Assembly: GCF_014648875.1 (NCBI RefSeq)
Contig: NZ_BMRY01000004.1
Span: forward strand, 434,001 to 498,000
Length of the DNA stretch: 64,000 nt
Source: Streptomyces parvus
Lineage (GTDB): Bacteria; Actinomycetota; Actinomycetes; Streptomycetales; Streptomycetaceae
Direction: 5' to 3'
The notes under the pieces are model-generated. The model saw only the letters and a program-made list of their open reading frames with translations. It had not been told where the DNA came from and did no database searches. The translations under genes and the position numbers were made by a program. Positions 8,345 through 16,905 of the stretch are shown one piece after another. The first letter of the stretch is position 1. The number at the start of each line of letters is the position of its first letter.

Positions 8345-9820
8345 ATGGACCCCACCAAGCCACTGACCGAACCCACGCTGCCCCCGAGAACACCGGCGGC
8401 CGGACCGGTGGGCTCCGGCGACGGCCCCGGGGGTGAGGGCCGAGCCCCCGGCAAGGACACCGGGTCCCCGGCCCGACTGGCGTTCGCGATGCTCGCCGTC
8501 GTCCAGGCCACGCTGATCTTCACCATCACCCTGATCGCGGTGCCGCTGCCCGCGATCGGCCGGGAGTTCGGCCTGAGCGCCGCGGACCTGGTCCTGGTCA
8601 ACGCGGCCTACGGGCTTCCCTACAGCGGTCTGCTGCTGTTCGGCGGCCGGCTCGCCGACCGGTACGGCGGCCGCCCGATGTTCGTGCTGGGACTCGTGCT
8701 GTTCGGCCTCGCGTCCGCGGCCGGGGCCTGGGCCCCCTCGTTCGAGGCGCTGGTCGCCGTCCGGTTCAGCCAGGGCCTGGGCGCGGCGCTCACCGCACCG
8801 GCGGCGCTCGCCGTACTGCGCGCCGTCTTCCGCGAGCCCGCGGCCTTCGGCCGGGCCATGGCGAGCTGGGGCGGTGTGTCCGTCCTCGGCGCCGCGGTCG
8901 GCACGCTGACCTCGGGCGCCGTCACCACCTGGGTCTCCTGGCGCTGGATGTTCGCCGTTCCCGTGCTCGTCGCCGCGATCGCGCTTCTGCTGACCCGCCG
9001 ACTGCTCCCGGCCGACCCCGCCGACGCCTCGGCCGCCCCGCCGGGACTCGACCCGGCAGGGGCACTCCTCGCCACGCTGGGTATCTCGATCGGCAGCTAC
9101 GGCCTCATCCTCAGCGGTGACCACCCGTGGAGCTCGCCCCACGTCCTCGTACCCCTCGCCATCGGGGCCGTCCTGCTCGTCCTGTTCCTGATGGTCGAAC
9201 GGCGCGTACGGGATCCGCTCCTGCCGCCCGGCTTCACCATGGAGCCCCGTCGGCTGGTGGGCCTCGTCGGTATCCTGCTGGCAGCGGCGGGCACCGGCCT
9301 GGTGACCTTCCTGCTCTCCCTCTACCTCCAGCAGCAGCAGGACTGGTCCACCCTGGCCACGACCGGCGCGTTCGTTCCCTTCACCCTGGCCCTGATCGTC
9401 GCCAACCAGCTCGCCGGGCGGGCGGTCGGCCGGTACGGCGCGGGAGCCGTCACCATCGCCGGGCTGGTGGCCGGCGCCGCCGGGCTGGCGCTGCTCACCG
9501 GCATCGGCCCCGACAGCTCCTTCGCCCTCGGACTGATGCCGGGCGCGGTTCTGCTGGCGGCGGGCACGTCCTTCATCTTCTCCGGCTCCGCCGTGCTGAC
9601 CACCACGAACGTCCCCGCCCACCAGGCCGGACTGGCGGGCGGGGTGATGAACACCGCCATGGAACTGGGGCCGACGGTGGGCCTGGCCGCTCTGATGGCG
9701 GTGGCCGCGACCCAGGCCGATGTGGTCGTCGGCTACGCCTGGGCGTTCGGCGCCGGAGCCGTCGTCTACCTGGTCGCCGCGCTCGCGGCGACCGCGGTGG
9801 TCCGGCGCCGGACCGGCTAG
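8345..9820 (+). CDS. hlmH: MFS exporter, DHA2-like (HlmH-type)
   Basis: A 491-aa major facilitator protein with a proline/glycine-rich N-terminal tail of about 40 residues, followed by about 14 hydrophobic helices. Motif A is visible as FGGRLADRYGGRPMF, and motif C-like glycines follow (GAAVGTLTSGA). It probably exports the dithiolopyrrolone by proton antiport. The ATG at 8345 has a GGAGAG site. It lies 65 bp after the dithiol oxidase gene in the same direction, so the two form an oxidise-and-export self-protection unit. A perfect hairpin terminator follows at 9847-9882. Confidence 0.92.
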   Translation: MDPTKPLTEPTLPPRTPAAGPVGSGDGPGGEGRAPGKDTGSPARLAFAMLAVVQATLIFTITLIAVPLPAIGREFGLSAADLVLVNAAYGLPYSGLLLFGGRLADRYGGRPMFVLGLVLFGLASAAGAWAPSFEALVAVRFSQGLGAALTAPAALAVLRAVFREPAAFGRAMASWGGVSVLGAAVGTLTSGAVTTWVSWRWMFAVPVLVAAIALLLTRRLLPADPADASAAPPGLDPAGALLATLGISIGSYGLILSGDHPWSSPHVLVPLAIGAVLLVLFLMVERRVRDPLLPPGFTMEPRRLVGLVGILLAAAGTGLVTFLLSLYLQQQQDWSTLATTGAFVPFTLALIVANQLAGRAVGRYGAGAVTIAGLVAGAAGLALLTGIGPDSSFALGLMPGAVLLAAGTSFIFSGSAVLTTTNVPAHQAGLAGGVMNTAMELGPTVGLAALMAVAATQADVVVGYAWAFGAGAVVYLVAALAATAVVRRRTG

Positions 9821-9846
9821 GTACCCGACCGGCCCACGACGCACTG

Positions 9847-9882
9847 CGGGCGTGCCGTCCCCCCGAGGGGACGGCACGCCCG
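9847..9882. terminator. Hairpin terminator after the exporter gene
   Basis: Perfect 16-bp stem: the left arm 9847-9862 (CGGGCGTGCCGTCCCC) pairs with 9867-9882 around a 4-nt CCGA loop. There is no U-tract, as is common in Streptomyces. It lies between two convergent genes and can serve both strands. Confidence 0.8.
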
Positions 9883-9889
9883 GCATACC

Positions 9890-9913
9890 GACCGGCTCCG
9901 GCCGGAGCCGGTC
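9890..9913. terminator. Perfect 24-bp palindrome at the globin gene 3' end
   Basis: Arms GACCGGCTCCGG and CCGGAGCCGGTC with no loop, overlapping the stop codon of the minus-strand globin gene. It probably acts as a second terminator hairpin for the minus strand, next to the stem at 9847-9882. A protein-binding palindrome is the alternative. Confidence 0.5.
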
Positions 9914-10376
9914 AGGCCTTGCCGGGCGGGGACTCGCCCCAGCCCCAGACCGGAACGGTCTCCCGCCGCGAGGGCGGCGCGTCGGGCTGGGAATTCGCCA
10001 TGGCCCGGCGGGAACCCCATTCGATATACGCGACGAATGCCGACCTGAACTCCGAGTCGGAAGGCAGTCCGACTTCGTCGGCGGCCTCCAGCATCAACGT
10101 CACCCAGCGCTGCCGCTGTTCCGGCTGGATAGCCCGGCCACGATGGCTCTTCAGCATGCGCCGGAAACCGCCGAGTTCTTCGGTGTAGGTCGCGGGCCCC
10201 CCGAAGACCTCGCCGAGCCAGGTAGCCACGTGCTGAGGGTGGTCATCCGTCATGTACTGGAAGAGCGGGGCGAGGAGTTCGTCCTGGCGCACTCGCCGGT
10301 AGAACTCCTCGGTGAGCCGTTCCAGCGTTTCCGCGCCACCGACCCATTCGTACATCGTCGGAATTTCCTCAGCCAT
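9912..10376 (-). CDS. hlmG: Truncated haemoglobin, group II-like (HlmG-type)
   Basis: A 154-aa single-domain globin of the truncated class. Visible features are MYEWVGGAETLERLTEEFY, a short HVATWLGEVFGGP segment, TEELGGFRRM, the probable proximal His78 (LKSHRG) and Trp91 at the G8-like position (QRQRW). Globins of this type bind haem and O2 or NO. In the holomycin cluster the homologue (HlmG) is thought to help one of the oxidation steps or supply oxygen. The true start is the ATG at 10376; the 364-aa reading frame is the globin plus an out-of-frame read of the next gene. Its start overlaps the stop of the flavoprotein gene (TGATG). Confidence 0.9.
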   Translation of the reverse strand: MAEEIPTMYEWVGGAETLERLTEEFYRRVRQDELLAPLFQYMTDDHPQHVATWLGEVFGGPATYTEELGGFRRMLKSHRGRAIQPEQRQRWVTLMLEAADEVGLPSDSEFRSAFVAYIEWGSRRAMANSQPDAPPSRRETVPVWGWGESPPGKA

Positions 10377-10981
10377 CACGACACCTCCGTTCGTCGGTGG
10401 TTCTCCGGTGTGGCCAGCAGCTCGGCGACGAGCTTGGCCACCTGCTCGGGCGCGGGCAGCGACGGATGGCTCGCGCGGCTGCCCGTACCGGGGTCGAAAC
10501 CCTCGTGCCAGACGGGCTCCGGCACGACACAGCCGTCCTCCCGCAGCTGTGCGACATTGCGCCGCACGGCCGGCTTCTCCCACATGCGCGCGCCCATGAC
10601 CGGGAAGAACGCCACGGGGCAGTCCGCGGCGAGGATCACTGTGCCGAGGCGGTTGGGGGCGGCCCCCGAGGCGGCCATGGCAAGCGTGTTCGCCGTCGCA
10701 GGCAGCACCAGCAGGATGTCGTGGTCGGCCGCCAGCCGGGACGGTTTGTCGGTCGGCCAGTCGTCCGGAGACCCCCCGCTGACCACCCGCTCCGCGAACA
10801 GCGCCGCCGTCTGCGGCGACAGGAACGAAGTGGCGGCCGGCGTGAGCAGCACGGTGCAGGTGACGTCCAGACGCGCCCGCAGGGCGCCGAGATACGACGG
10901 CAACGACGGCGTCGCAATGGAACCGGTGGCGGCGACGAGTATGCGTTTTCCGCTGGAAGGAGAGGGGATCGGATTTTCCAT
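10376..10981 (-). CDS. hlmF: Phosphopantothenoylcysteine-decarboxylase-like flavoprotein (HlmF-type)
   Basis: A 201-aa homo-oligomeric FMN cysteine decarboxylase. RILVAATGSIA at residues 13-23 is the phosphate/FMN loop, PATANT at 94-99 is the family's PASANT signature, and VMGARMW at about residue 125-132 corresponds to the substrate-proximal M-W motif. PPC decarboxylase and EpiD/LanD oxidatively decarboxylate C-terminal cysteines. Here the likely substrate is the C-terminal cysteinyl residue of the carrier-released Cys-Cys intermediate, generating the ene-thiol of the dithiolopyrrolone. It is the first gene of the minus-strand pair with the globin, divergent from the NRPS. Confidence 0.9.
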   Translation of the reverse strand: MENPIPSPSSGKRILVAATGSIATPSLPSYLGALRARLDVTCTVLLTPAATSFLSPQTAALFAERVVSGGSPDDWPTDKPSRLAADHDILLVLPATANTLAMAASGAAPNRLGTVILAADCPVAFFPVMGARMWEKPAVRRNVAQLREDGCVVPEPVWHEGFDPGTGSRASHPSLPAPEQVAKLVAELLATPENHRRTEVS

Positions 10982-11045
10982 GGCGAAAGGATGAGGGGGA
11001 ATTCATGATCCGGTCAACACCGTTGTGTTCCCCGTCTCTTGACCG

Positions 11046-11060
11046 TTCGGTGGTACCGAA
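11046..11060. promoter_or_regulatory. Inverted repeat in the hlmF/NRPS divergent region
   Basis: TTCGGT and ACCGAA arms separated by GGT, just upstream of the conserved 33-bp element. The intergenic region 10982-11168 must hold promoters for both divergent genes. It is a candidate operator; the binding protein is unknown. Confidence 0.4.
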
Positions 11061-11065
11061 GGGGT

Positions 11066-11098
11066 CCTTCGGTCAGTTCTGCGGTGGCACCGTATTGA
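11066..11098 (+). promoter_or_regulatory. 33-bp conserved upstream element, copy 2
   Basis: Starts CCTTCGGTC, contains TTCTGCGG and ends CACCGTATTGA. It matches 28 of 33 positions of 4417-4449 without gaps and sits 71 nt before the NRPS start. It is a likely shared promoter or activator site of the dithiolopyrrolone operons. Confidence 0.6.
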
Positions 11099-11168
11099 TG
11101 CTTCGTGAGCCGATCCGACACGGTATCGGGGTTGTTCGACGCACGTGGTGAAGAGAGGCGTGGAATTC

Positions 11169-14100
11169 ATGGAAGACCTTGTTGCCGAGTCGCTGAACAG
11201 TCACCCCCAGCCCTTGCCCCGGGCCGAATCGCGTCCTGCGGAACGTCATGACGCGTTCCCGCTGACCGACATCCAGCAGGGATACCTGATCGGCCGTCAC
11301 AAAGGCCTGGAGCTTGGCGGCGTATCCAGCCACTACTTCTTCGAGTTCGACGGGCCCGCCCTGGACGTCCCCCGCCTCACCGCCGCACTCGGCCGGGTCG
11401 TGGAACGCCACGACATGCTCCGCGCGGTGACCGACGCCGACGGAGCCCAGCGGGTCCTGGCCGAGACGCCCCCGTACGCCATCGCCGTCACCGACCTGCG
11501 CGACGTGTCCGATGCCGAAAGGGACGAGGCACTGGCACGTGTCCGCGCCGAGCTGGAGAACCAGGTCCTGCCCAGCGGCAGTTGGCCGCTCTTCGACATC
11601 AGGGCCACGCACCTCCCCGACCAGCGCACCCGGCTGCACGTCAGCGTCGACCTGCTCTTCGTCGACGTCCGCAGCCTCCTGCTGGTCCTCGCGGAGTGGC
11701 GGCGCTTCTACGACGACCCCGCCTGGTCCCCGGCCCCGCTCGACCACACCTTCCGCGACCACGTCCTCGCCGAGCGAGAGCTCCGCGACAGCCCGGCCGG
11801 CCGCCGCGCCGCCGACTACTGGACGGCGCGCCTCGACGAGATCCCCCCGGCCCCCGACCTGCCTCTGGCCACCGCCCCCGAGCAGATCGGCCCGCCTCAC
11901 TTCGTCCTGCACCGGGCCGTCCTGCCCCAGGACCGGTGGGCCGCCCTGTCGGCCACGGCCCGCCGGCACGGACTGACCCCCTCCAACCTGCTGCTCGCGG
12001 CCTACGCCGAGGTGCTGCGGACCTGGTCGCGGCGGCAGGAGTTCACCCTGACCCTCACCCTGTTCGGCCGGCAGCCGCTGCACCCGGAGACCGACGGCAT
12101 CGTGGGTAACTTCCTCTCCCCGAACCTGCTCACCGTCGACGGCCGGTCCGACGAGACCTTCGGGCGCCGGGCCGCCCGGGTGCAGAACCGGCTGCTCGCC
12201 GACCTGGAGCACTCCGTGTACGGGGGAGTGCGGGTCCTGCGTGAACTGACCCGACGTCAGGGCGACGGGCGCAACGTGTCGATGCCGGTGGTCTTCACCA
12301 GCACCCTCGACGGCGCCGAGGGCGACGCCAAGGGCGACCCGCTGAGCGTCTTCGGCGAGCTGGCGCACAGCGCGAGCCAGACTCCCCAGGTCTGGCTGGA
12401 GAACCAGGTGTTCGAGGAGAACGGCGCCCTCACCGTCAACTGGAACGCGGTCGACGGGCTGTTCGCCCCCGACACGCTCGACGCCATGTTCCACGCCTAC
12501 CTGACCCTCCTGGACCGGCTCACCGACGACGAGAGGGCCTGGGAGACCGCAGGTGGCGCCGTGCCCCTGCCCGCGGCCGAACTCGTCGAACGCCGCGCGG
12601 CCAACGCGACCGCCACCGACATCCCGCCGCGCCGCCTCCACGAACTGGTGCACGAAGCCGCCCTCCGACGCCCCGACGCCGTGGCCGTGATCGCCGACGG
12701 GACCGAGGTCACCTACCGGACGCTCCAGGAGAACGTGCACCGGATCGCCCGACGGCTCCGCTCGGAGGGCTGCGCGGAACCGAACACTCTCGTCGCCGTC
12801 TCCATGCGGCCGGGCGCCGCGCAGATCGCCGCCCTGCTGGGTGTTCTGCACGCGGGAGCCGCGTACGTCGCCATCGACCCGGAACTGCCCGAGGAGCGCC
12901 GCCACTCCCTGCTGCACCGATGTCGGGCCAAGGCCGTCGTCACCGAGGCGGAACTGGGCGCGTCCCTCAGCTGGCCCGGGGGCATCCGGGTCGTCACCCC
13001 CGACGACCCGGCGACGCTGCGGTGCGGCACCGGACCGCTGGAGAGCCGGCAGAGCGTCGACGACCTCGCGTACGTGATCTTCACGTCCGGCTCCACGGGC
13101 GAACCGAAGGGGGTGATGATCTCGCACCGCAGCGCCGCGAACACCGTGCAGGACATCAACGCCCGCTTCGAGGTGAACGAGCGGGACCGGGTCCTGGCCC
13201 TCGCCCCGGCCGGGTTCGACCTCTCCGTCTACGACGTCTTCGGGATCCTGGGCGCGGGCGGCTGCGTGGTCGTCCCCTCCGCCGGGCGCGGTAACGATGT
13301 CGCCCACTGGACGGAGCTGCTGGACCGGCACGGCGTCACCGTCTGGAACAGCGTGCCCGCCCCGATGCGTCTGTGGACCGAGTCCCTGGCCGACCTGGCC
13401 GGACAGGACGGCGCCGGACACGGAGCGAGCCTGCGGCTGGCTCTGCTGAGCGGCGACTGGATCCCCGTCGCCCTGCCCGGCCAGATCCGTCGACGCGTCC
13501 CGGGCATGCGGACGATCAGCCTGGGCGGGGCGACCGAGGGGTCGATCTGGTCGGTGTGCTACCCGATCGGGGAGGTTCCGGCCGACTGGACGAGCATCCC
13601 GTACGGCAAACCGCTCGCCAACCAGACCCTGCACGTCCTCAACACCTGGCTGGAGCCGTCCCCGAGAGGAGTGACGGGCGACATCTACATCGGCGGCGCC
13701 GGCGTGGCCCAGGGCTACTGGAGCGACCCGGTACGCACGGCCGAACGGTTCATCGAACACCCGGTGACCGGCGAACGGCTCTACCGGACCGGTGACCTCG
13801 GCCGGTACCTGCCCGGCGGGGACATCGAGATCCTCGGCCGTGAGGACTTCCAGGTGAAGATCAACGGCTATCGGGTCGAACTCGGCGAGATCGAGGCCGC
13901 TCTGGGCCGGCTGCCGGGCATGCGTCAGGTGATGGTCACCGCCCCGGCCCACCCCCGTACCGGACAGCGCCAGCTGACCGCCCACCTCGTCGGTGACGAC
14001 CCGGCGGTCCTCGAACCGGTGGCCCTGCGCACCGCGATGGAGGCGGTGCTGCCCGGCTACATGGTCCCCTCGCACTACCTGACACGTGACGCACTCCCGC

Positions 14101-14435
14101 TCACCGCGAACGGGAAGATCGACCGGGACGCGCTGGCGCTGCCCTGGAGCGACGGTGACGTGACCCAGGGCCGGACCGCGCCGCGCGGCACCGTCGAGGA
14201 GCGACTGTTCGCGCTGTGGGCGGAGCTGCTGGGGCACAGCGAGTTCGGCGTCGAGGACGGCTTCTTCGACGTGGGCGGCGACTCGCTGCACGCCGTACGG
14301 ATCATCGCCCGGCTGCGCGCCGACTTCGGCATCGACGAGGACGCCGAACAGCAGGTCATCGAGGGGCTGTTCATGAACGCGACGATCACGGACTTCACCG
14401 AGATCGTCCGGCCCTTCGAGGAGGCCACCGCATGA
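11169..14435 (+). CDS. hlmE: Cysteine-activating NRPS, Cy-A-PCP (HlmE-type)
   Basis: A 1088-aa single-module synthetase. Residues about 30-460 form a heterocyclisation-type domain: DLLFVD at 161-166 is the DxxxxD motif replacing HHxxxDG. Residues about 480-990 form the adenylation domain, with A3 FTSGSTGEPKG near 640, FDLSVYD near 681 and NGKIDRDAL near 980. The specificity residues read D-L-Y-N-L-S-L-I-W, with Lys from the A10 motif: the standard cysteine code. Residues about 1005-1085 are the carrier domain, with GGDSL at about 1036-1040. There is no thioesterase domain. In holomycin synthesis this enzyme makes the Cys-Cys thioester. The ATG at 11169 is chosen for its fit to family start; GTG codons at 11145 and 11160 are possible. 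Its stop overlaps the GMC gene (ATGA). Confidence 0.97.
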   Translation: MEDLVAESLNSHPQPLPRAESRPAERHDAFPLTDIQQGYLIGRHKGLELGGVSSHYFFEFDGPALDVPRLTAALGRVVERHDMLRAVTDADGAQRVLAETPPYAIAVTDLRDVSDAERDEALARVRAELENQVLPSGSWPLFDIRATHLPDQRTRLHVSVDLLFVDVRSLLLVLAEWRRFYDDPAWSPAPLDHTFRDHVLAERELRDSPAGRRAADYWTARLDEIPPAPDLPLATAPEQIGPPHFVLHRAVLPQDRWAALSATARRHGLTPSNLLLAAYAEVLRTWSRRQEFTLTLTLFGRQPLHPETDGIVGNFLSPNLLTVDGRSDETFGRRAARVQNRLLADLEHSVYGGVRVLRELTRRQGDGRNVSMPVVFTSTLDGAEGDAKGDPLSVFGELAHSASQTPQVWLENQVFEENGALTVNWNAVDGLFAPDTLDAMFHAYLTLLDRLTDDERAWETAGGAVPLPAAELVERRAANATATDIPPRRLHELVHEAALRRPDAVAVIADGTEVTYRTLQENVHRIARRLRSEGCAEPNTLVAVSMRPGAAQIAALLGVLHAGAAYVAIDPELPEERRHSLLHRCRAKAVVTEAELGASLSWPGGIRVVTPDDPATLRCGTGPLESRQSVDDLAYVIFTSGSTGEPKGVMISHRSAANTVQDINARFEVNERDRVLALAPAGFDLSVYDVFGILGAGGCVVVPSAGRGNDVAHWTELLDRHGVTVWNSVPAPMRLWTESLADLAGQDGAGHGASLRLALLSGDWIPVALPGQIRRRVPGMRTISLGGATEGSIWSVCYPIGEVPADWTSIPYGKPLANQTLHVLNTWLEPSPRGVTGDIYIGGAGVAQGYWSDPVRTAERFIEHPVTGERLYRTGDLGRYLPGGDIEILGREDFQVKINGYRVELGEIEAALGRLPGMRQVMVTAPAHPRTGQRQLTAHLVGDDPAVLEPVALRTAMEAVLPGYMVPSHYLTRDALPLTANGKIDRDALALPWSDGDVTQGRTAPRGTVEERLFALWAELLGHSEFGVEDGFFDVGGDSLHAVRIIARLRADFGIDEDAEQQVIEGLFMNATITDFTEIVRPFEEATA

Positions 14436-16105
14436 GCGGCACGGCCCGCGACCTCGACGACGCCACCGGCGACATCCCCTGGGACCACCTCGTGGTCGGT
14501 GCGGGCTCCGCGGGATCGGTCACCGCCGCCCGCCTGGTCTCCGCCGGGGCACGCGTGCTGCTGGTGGAGGCGGGCGGGGAGCAGCCGGAAGGGGGCCCGG
14601 AGACCAACCCTCTCCGGGACGCCAACCGCCTCATCCTGGAGGGCTTCAACTGGGACCACCGGGCCAACCTCCGCTCCAGCACCCGGTGGGACGAACTCGT
14701 CGGCGCCGACGGCACGTCCGGACCCACCGCCTCAGAGGGGCGCAGCCGTGCCCTGTGGACCCGGTTCCCCTACCAGCTGGGCAAGGTCGTCGGCGGCTCG
14801 TCCGCGGTGAACGGGGCGATCGCGATGCGCCCGCTGCGCAGGGACTTCGACACCTGGGTGGCGGGCGGCAACCCCGACTGGAGCTGGGACCGGGTCCTGC
14901 CGTACTACCGCCGGATCGAGAACGACGCGGACCACCCCGGCGACGCGGCGCACGGCGACCGCGGCGCGATCCCCGTCCGCCGCCCCGGCCCCGCCGACCT
15001 GCACGAACTGGAGGTCGCGTTCCGTGCCGCGTGTCTGCGGCTGGGCGTCGAGGACCTGCCCGACCTGAACGGGGGCGGTGAACGCGGAGTCGGCCCGGTG
15101 CCGGCCAACTCCGTCGACGGCGAGCGCATCGACGCGGCGACCGCCTACCTCACCGACGTACGCAAACTGCCCGAACTGGAGCTGCGCACCGGCTGCCGGG
15201 TCACCCGGGTGCTCTTCGAGGGGCGGCGCGCCGTCGGCGCGGTCCTGGTGGACGACGACGGCCACCGCACCGCGGTGCGGGCCCGGAACGTGATCCTGTG
15301 CGCGGGCGCGGTCGGCACACCGGTCGTCCTCCAGCGGTCCGGCGTCGGGGATGCCAGGCTGACGGCCGCGCTCGGTGTGCCCGTCGTCGCCGATCTGCCC
15401 GGGGTGGGCGAGAACCTCGCGGACCACCCCTCGGTGGTCATCTGGTCGCTGCCCGGGCCCGGGGTGTGCAAGCCCGGCATGCCGTGGCGGCAGATCGCGG
15501 CGCGGATGTCCAGCGGCTACGACGACGACGTCGACGTCCAGGTGGGGCTGCTCAACAACGTGGAGTCCACGACGATCCCCGGGTTCGTCGACCGCCTCGG
15601 CTCGCCGATGGCGGTGGGCCTGTCGGTCATGCTGATGCGCCCGGAGTCGCGGGGCCGGGTCTTCGCCGAGAGCGCCGACCCGGACACTCCGCCCGTGATC
15701 GAGCTGGGCATGGGCACGGTCGAGCGGGACGTGGACCGCCTCATGCACGGGGTACGCAAGGCCTGGGGCGTCCTGCGGGCGCCCGGCATCGCCGAGCGCC
15801 TGGAGCGGACGCAGTTCTGGACCGACCGGATGATCGGCAACGAGGCCGTGCTGCGCAACGGGGTGCGCAACATCATGAACCCCGGCTGGCACGCGGTCGG
15901 TTCGGCCCGCATGGGGCCCCCGTCGGACCGGATGTCCGTCGTCGACCAGCGCGGCCGGGTGCACGGCCTCGAAGGACTGCGCGTGGTCGACGCCTCCGTC
16001 TTCCCCTCGGTGCCGAGCGTCCCCACCAACCTGACCACGCTGATGCTCGCCGAACGCATCGGTGACGACATCGTCGCCGCGTTCAAGGGAGGGATACCGG
16101 CATGA
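14432..16105 (+). CDS. hlmD: GMC family FAD oxidoreductase (HlmD-type)
   Basis: A 557-aa glucose-methanol-choline oxidoreductase. The FAD-binding VVGAGSAGSVTAARL and LLVEAGG lie at residues about 21-51, the GGSSAVNGAIAMRP signature near residues 126-140, and the C-terminal catalytic region HAVGSARMGP carries the conserved His. The second active-site position is in the SVPTNLTTLMLAERI stretch. In the dithiolopyrrolone pathway this enzyme is one of the flavoproteins that together remove electrons from the Cys-Cys scaffold; the exact bond oxidised is not established by sequence. It is translationally coupled at both ends: ATGA with the NRPS and ATGA with the thioesterase. Confidence 0.94.
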   Translation: MSGTARDLDDATGDIPWDHLVVGAGSAGSVTAARLVSAGARVLLVEAGGEQPEGGPETNPLRDANRLILEGFNWDHRANLRSSTRWDELVGADGTSGPTASEGRSRALWTRFPYQLGKVVGGSSAVNGAIAMRPLRRDFDTWVAGGNPDWSWDRVLPYYRRIENDADHPGDAAHGDRGAIPVRRPGPADLHELEVAFRAACLRLGVEDLPDLNGGGERGVGPVPANSVDGERIDAATAYLTDVRKLPELELRTGCRVTRVLFEGRRAVGAVLVDDDGHRTAVRARNVILCAGAVGTPVVLQRSGVGDARLTAALGVPVVADLPGVGENLADHPSVVIWSLPGPGVCKPGMPWRQIAARMSSGYDDDVDVQVGLLNNVESTTIPGFVDRLGSPMAVGLSVMLMRPESRGRVFAESADPDTPPVIELGMGTVERDVDRLMHGVRKAWGVLRAPGIAERLERTQFWTDRMIGNEAVLRNGVRNIMNPGWHAVGSARMGPPSDRMSVVDQRGRVHGLEGLRVVDASVFPSVPSVPTNLTTLMLAERIGDDIVAAFKGGIPA

Positions 16106-16905
16106 GCCGCGCGACACCCCCGAAGACCCCGGTCCGGCTCTACTGTTTCCCGCACGCCGGCGCCAGTTCCCTGGTGTACCGGGGCTGGCGGGCACCCCAG
16201 GGCGTGCCCCTGGAGATCGTCGGCGTCGATCAGCCGGGACGCGGTCCCCGGGCCCGGGACGCCCGCGTCACCCATTACCCGGAGCTGGTCGCCGCCATGG
16301 CCGACCAGGTGGCGGCCGATCTGCGGGCCGCCCGCGCGGAGCGGCCCGGGCTGTGCTGGGCCACCTTCGGCCACAGCTTCGGTGCGACGCTCAGCCTGTC
16401 GGTGGCCGCGACGGTCGCGCGGAGACTCGGCGAGCGCCCCGAGCGGTCCGTGCTCTCCGCGGCGCTCCCGCCCCGGCTCCAGCCGGAGACCGTCATCGGC
16501 GACCTCGACGACGACGCGCTGCTGGCCAAGATGGTCGCCGACGGCGGCACCGCGTCCGCGCTGCTGTCCAACACCACGATGACGCGGCTCCTGGTCCGGA
16601 TGATGCGGGAGGACGAGGAGATCCGCTGTCAGTTCGGCCGGGAGACGTCCACGCTGAGCGTCGACCACCCGCTGGTCCTGCTCGCCGCCCGGGACGACCC
16701 GCATGTGACACCCGCCCAGATGGCCGGCTGGGCGGAGCACAGCACCGAACCCAGCCACCGCGTCGAGATCCCCGGGGGCCACTTCGCGGCGGTGCTCCAA
16801 CCGGAGCGGGCTCTCGCTCTGGCAGTCGACGGCACGGCCCGGGCCCCCGAAGGGCGACCGGGCCGGGAAGGGGAATCGCTGACATGCGTGAGCGGCCCGA
16901 GGTGA
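16102..16905 (+). CDS. hlmC: Type II thioesterase with intact catalytic triad (HlmC-type)
   Basis: A 267-aa external thioesterase. The family start VRLYCFPHAGASS is at residues 11-23, GVDQPGRGPR at about 41-50, and the nucleophile Ser92 is in GHSFG. Asp in LLAARDDPH and His in PGGHFAAV complete the triad. It probably releases the carrier-bound intermediate or clears mis-loaded carriers of the cysteine NRPS. It starts in the GMC stop codon, and its 3' end overlaps the start of the acyl-CoA dehydrogenase gene by 22 nt. Contrast it with the Ser-less homologue at 5878. Confidence 0.93.
   Translation: MSRATPPKTPVRLYCFPHAGASSLVYRGWRAPQGVPLEIVGVDQPGRGPRARDARVTHYPELVAAMADQVAADLRAARAERPGLCWATFGHSFGATLSLSVAATVARRLGERPERSVLSAALPPRLQPETVIGDLDDDALLAKMVADGGTASALLSNTTMTRLLVRMMREDEEIRCQFGRETSTLSVDHPLVLLAARDDPHVTPAQMAGWAEHSTEPSHRVEIPGGHFAAVLQPERALALAVDGTARAPEGRPGREGESLTCVSGPR

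Noticed and set aside
9912..11006. 364-aa minus-strand frame suggesting a fused globin
   Set aside because: Only the last 154 residues are globin. The first part is an out-of-frame read of the flavoprotein gene, and the true globin start is at 10376.
11073..14291. 1072-aa open frame on the minus strand opposite the NRPS gene
   Set aside because: It is a shadow frame created by third-position GC bias. The + strand carries all NRPS core motifs, and the antisense product has no recognisable domain.
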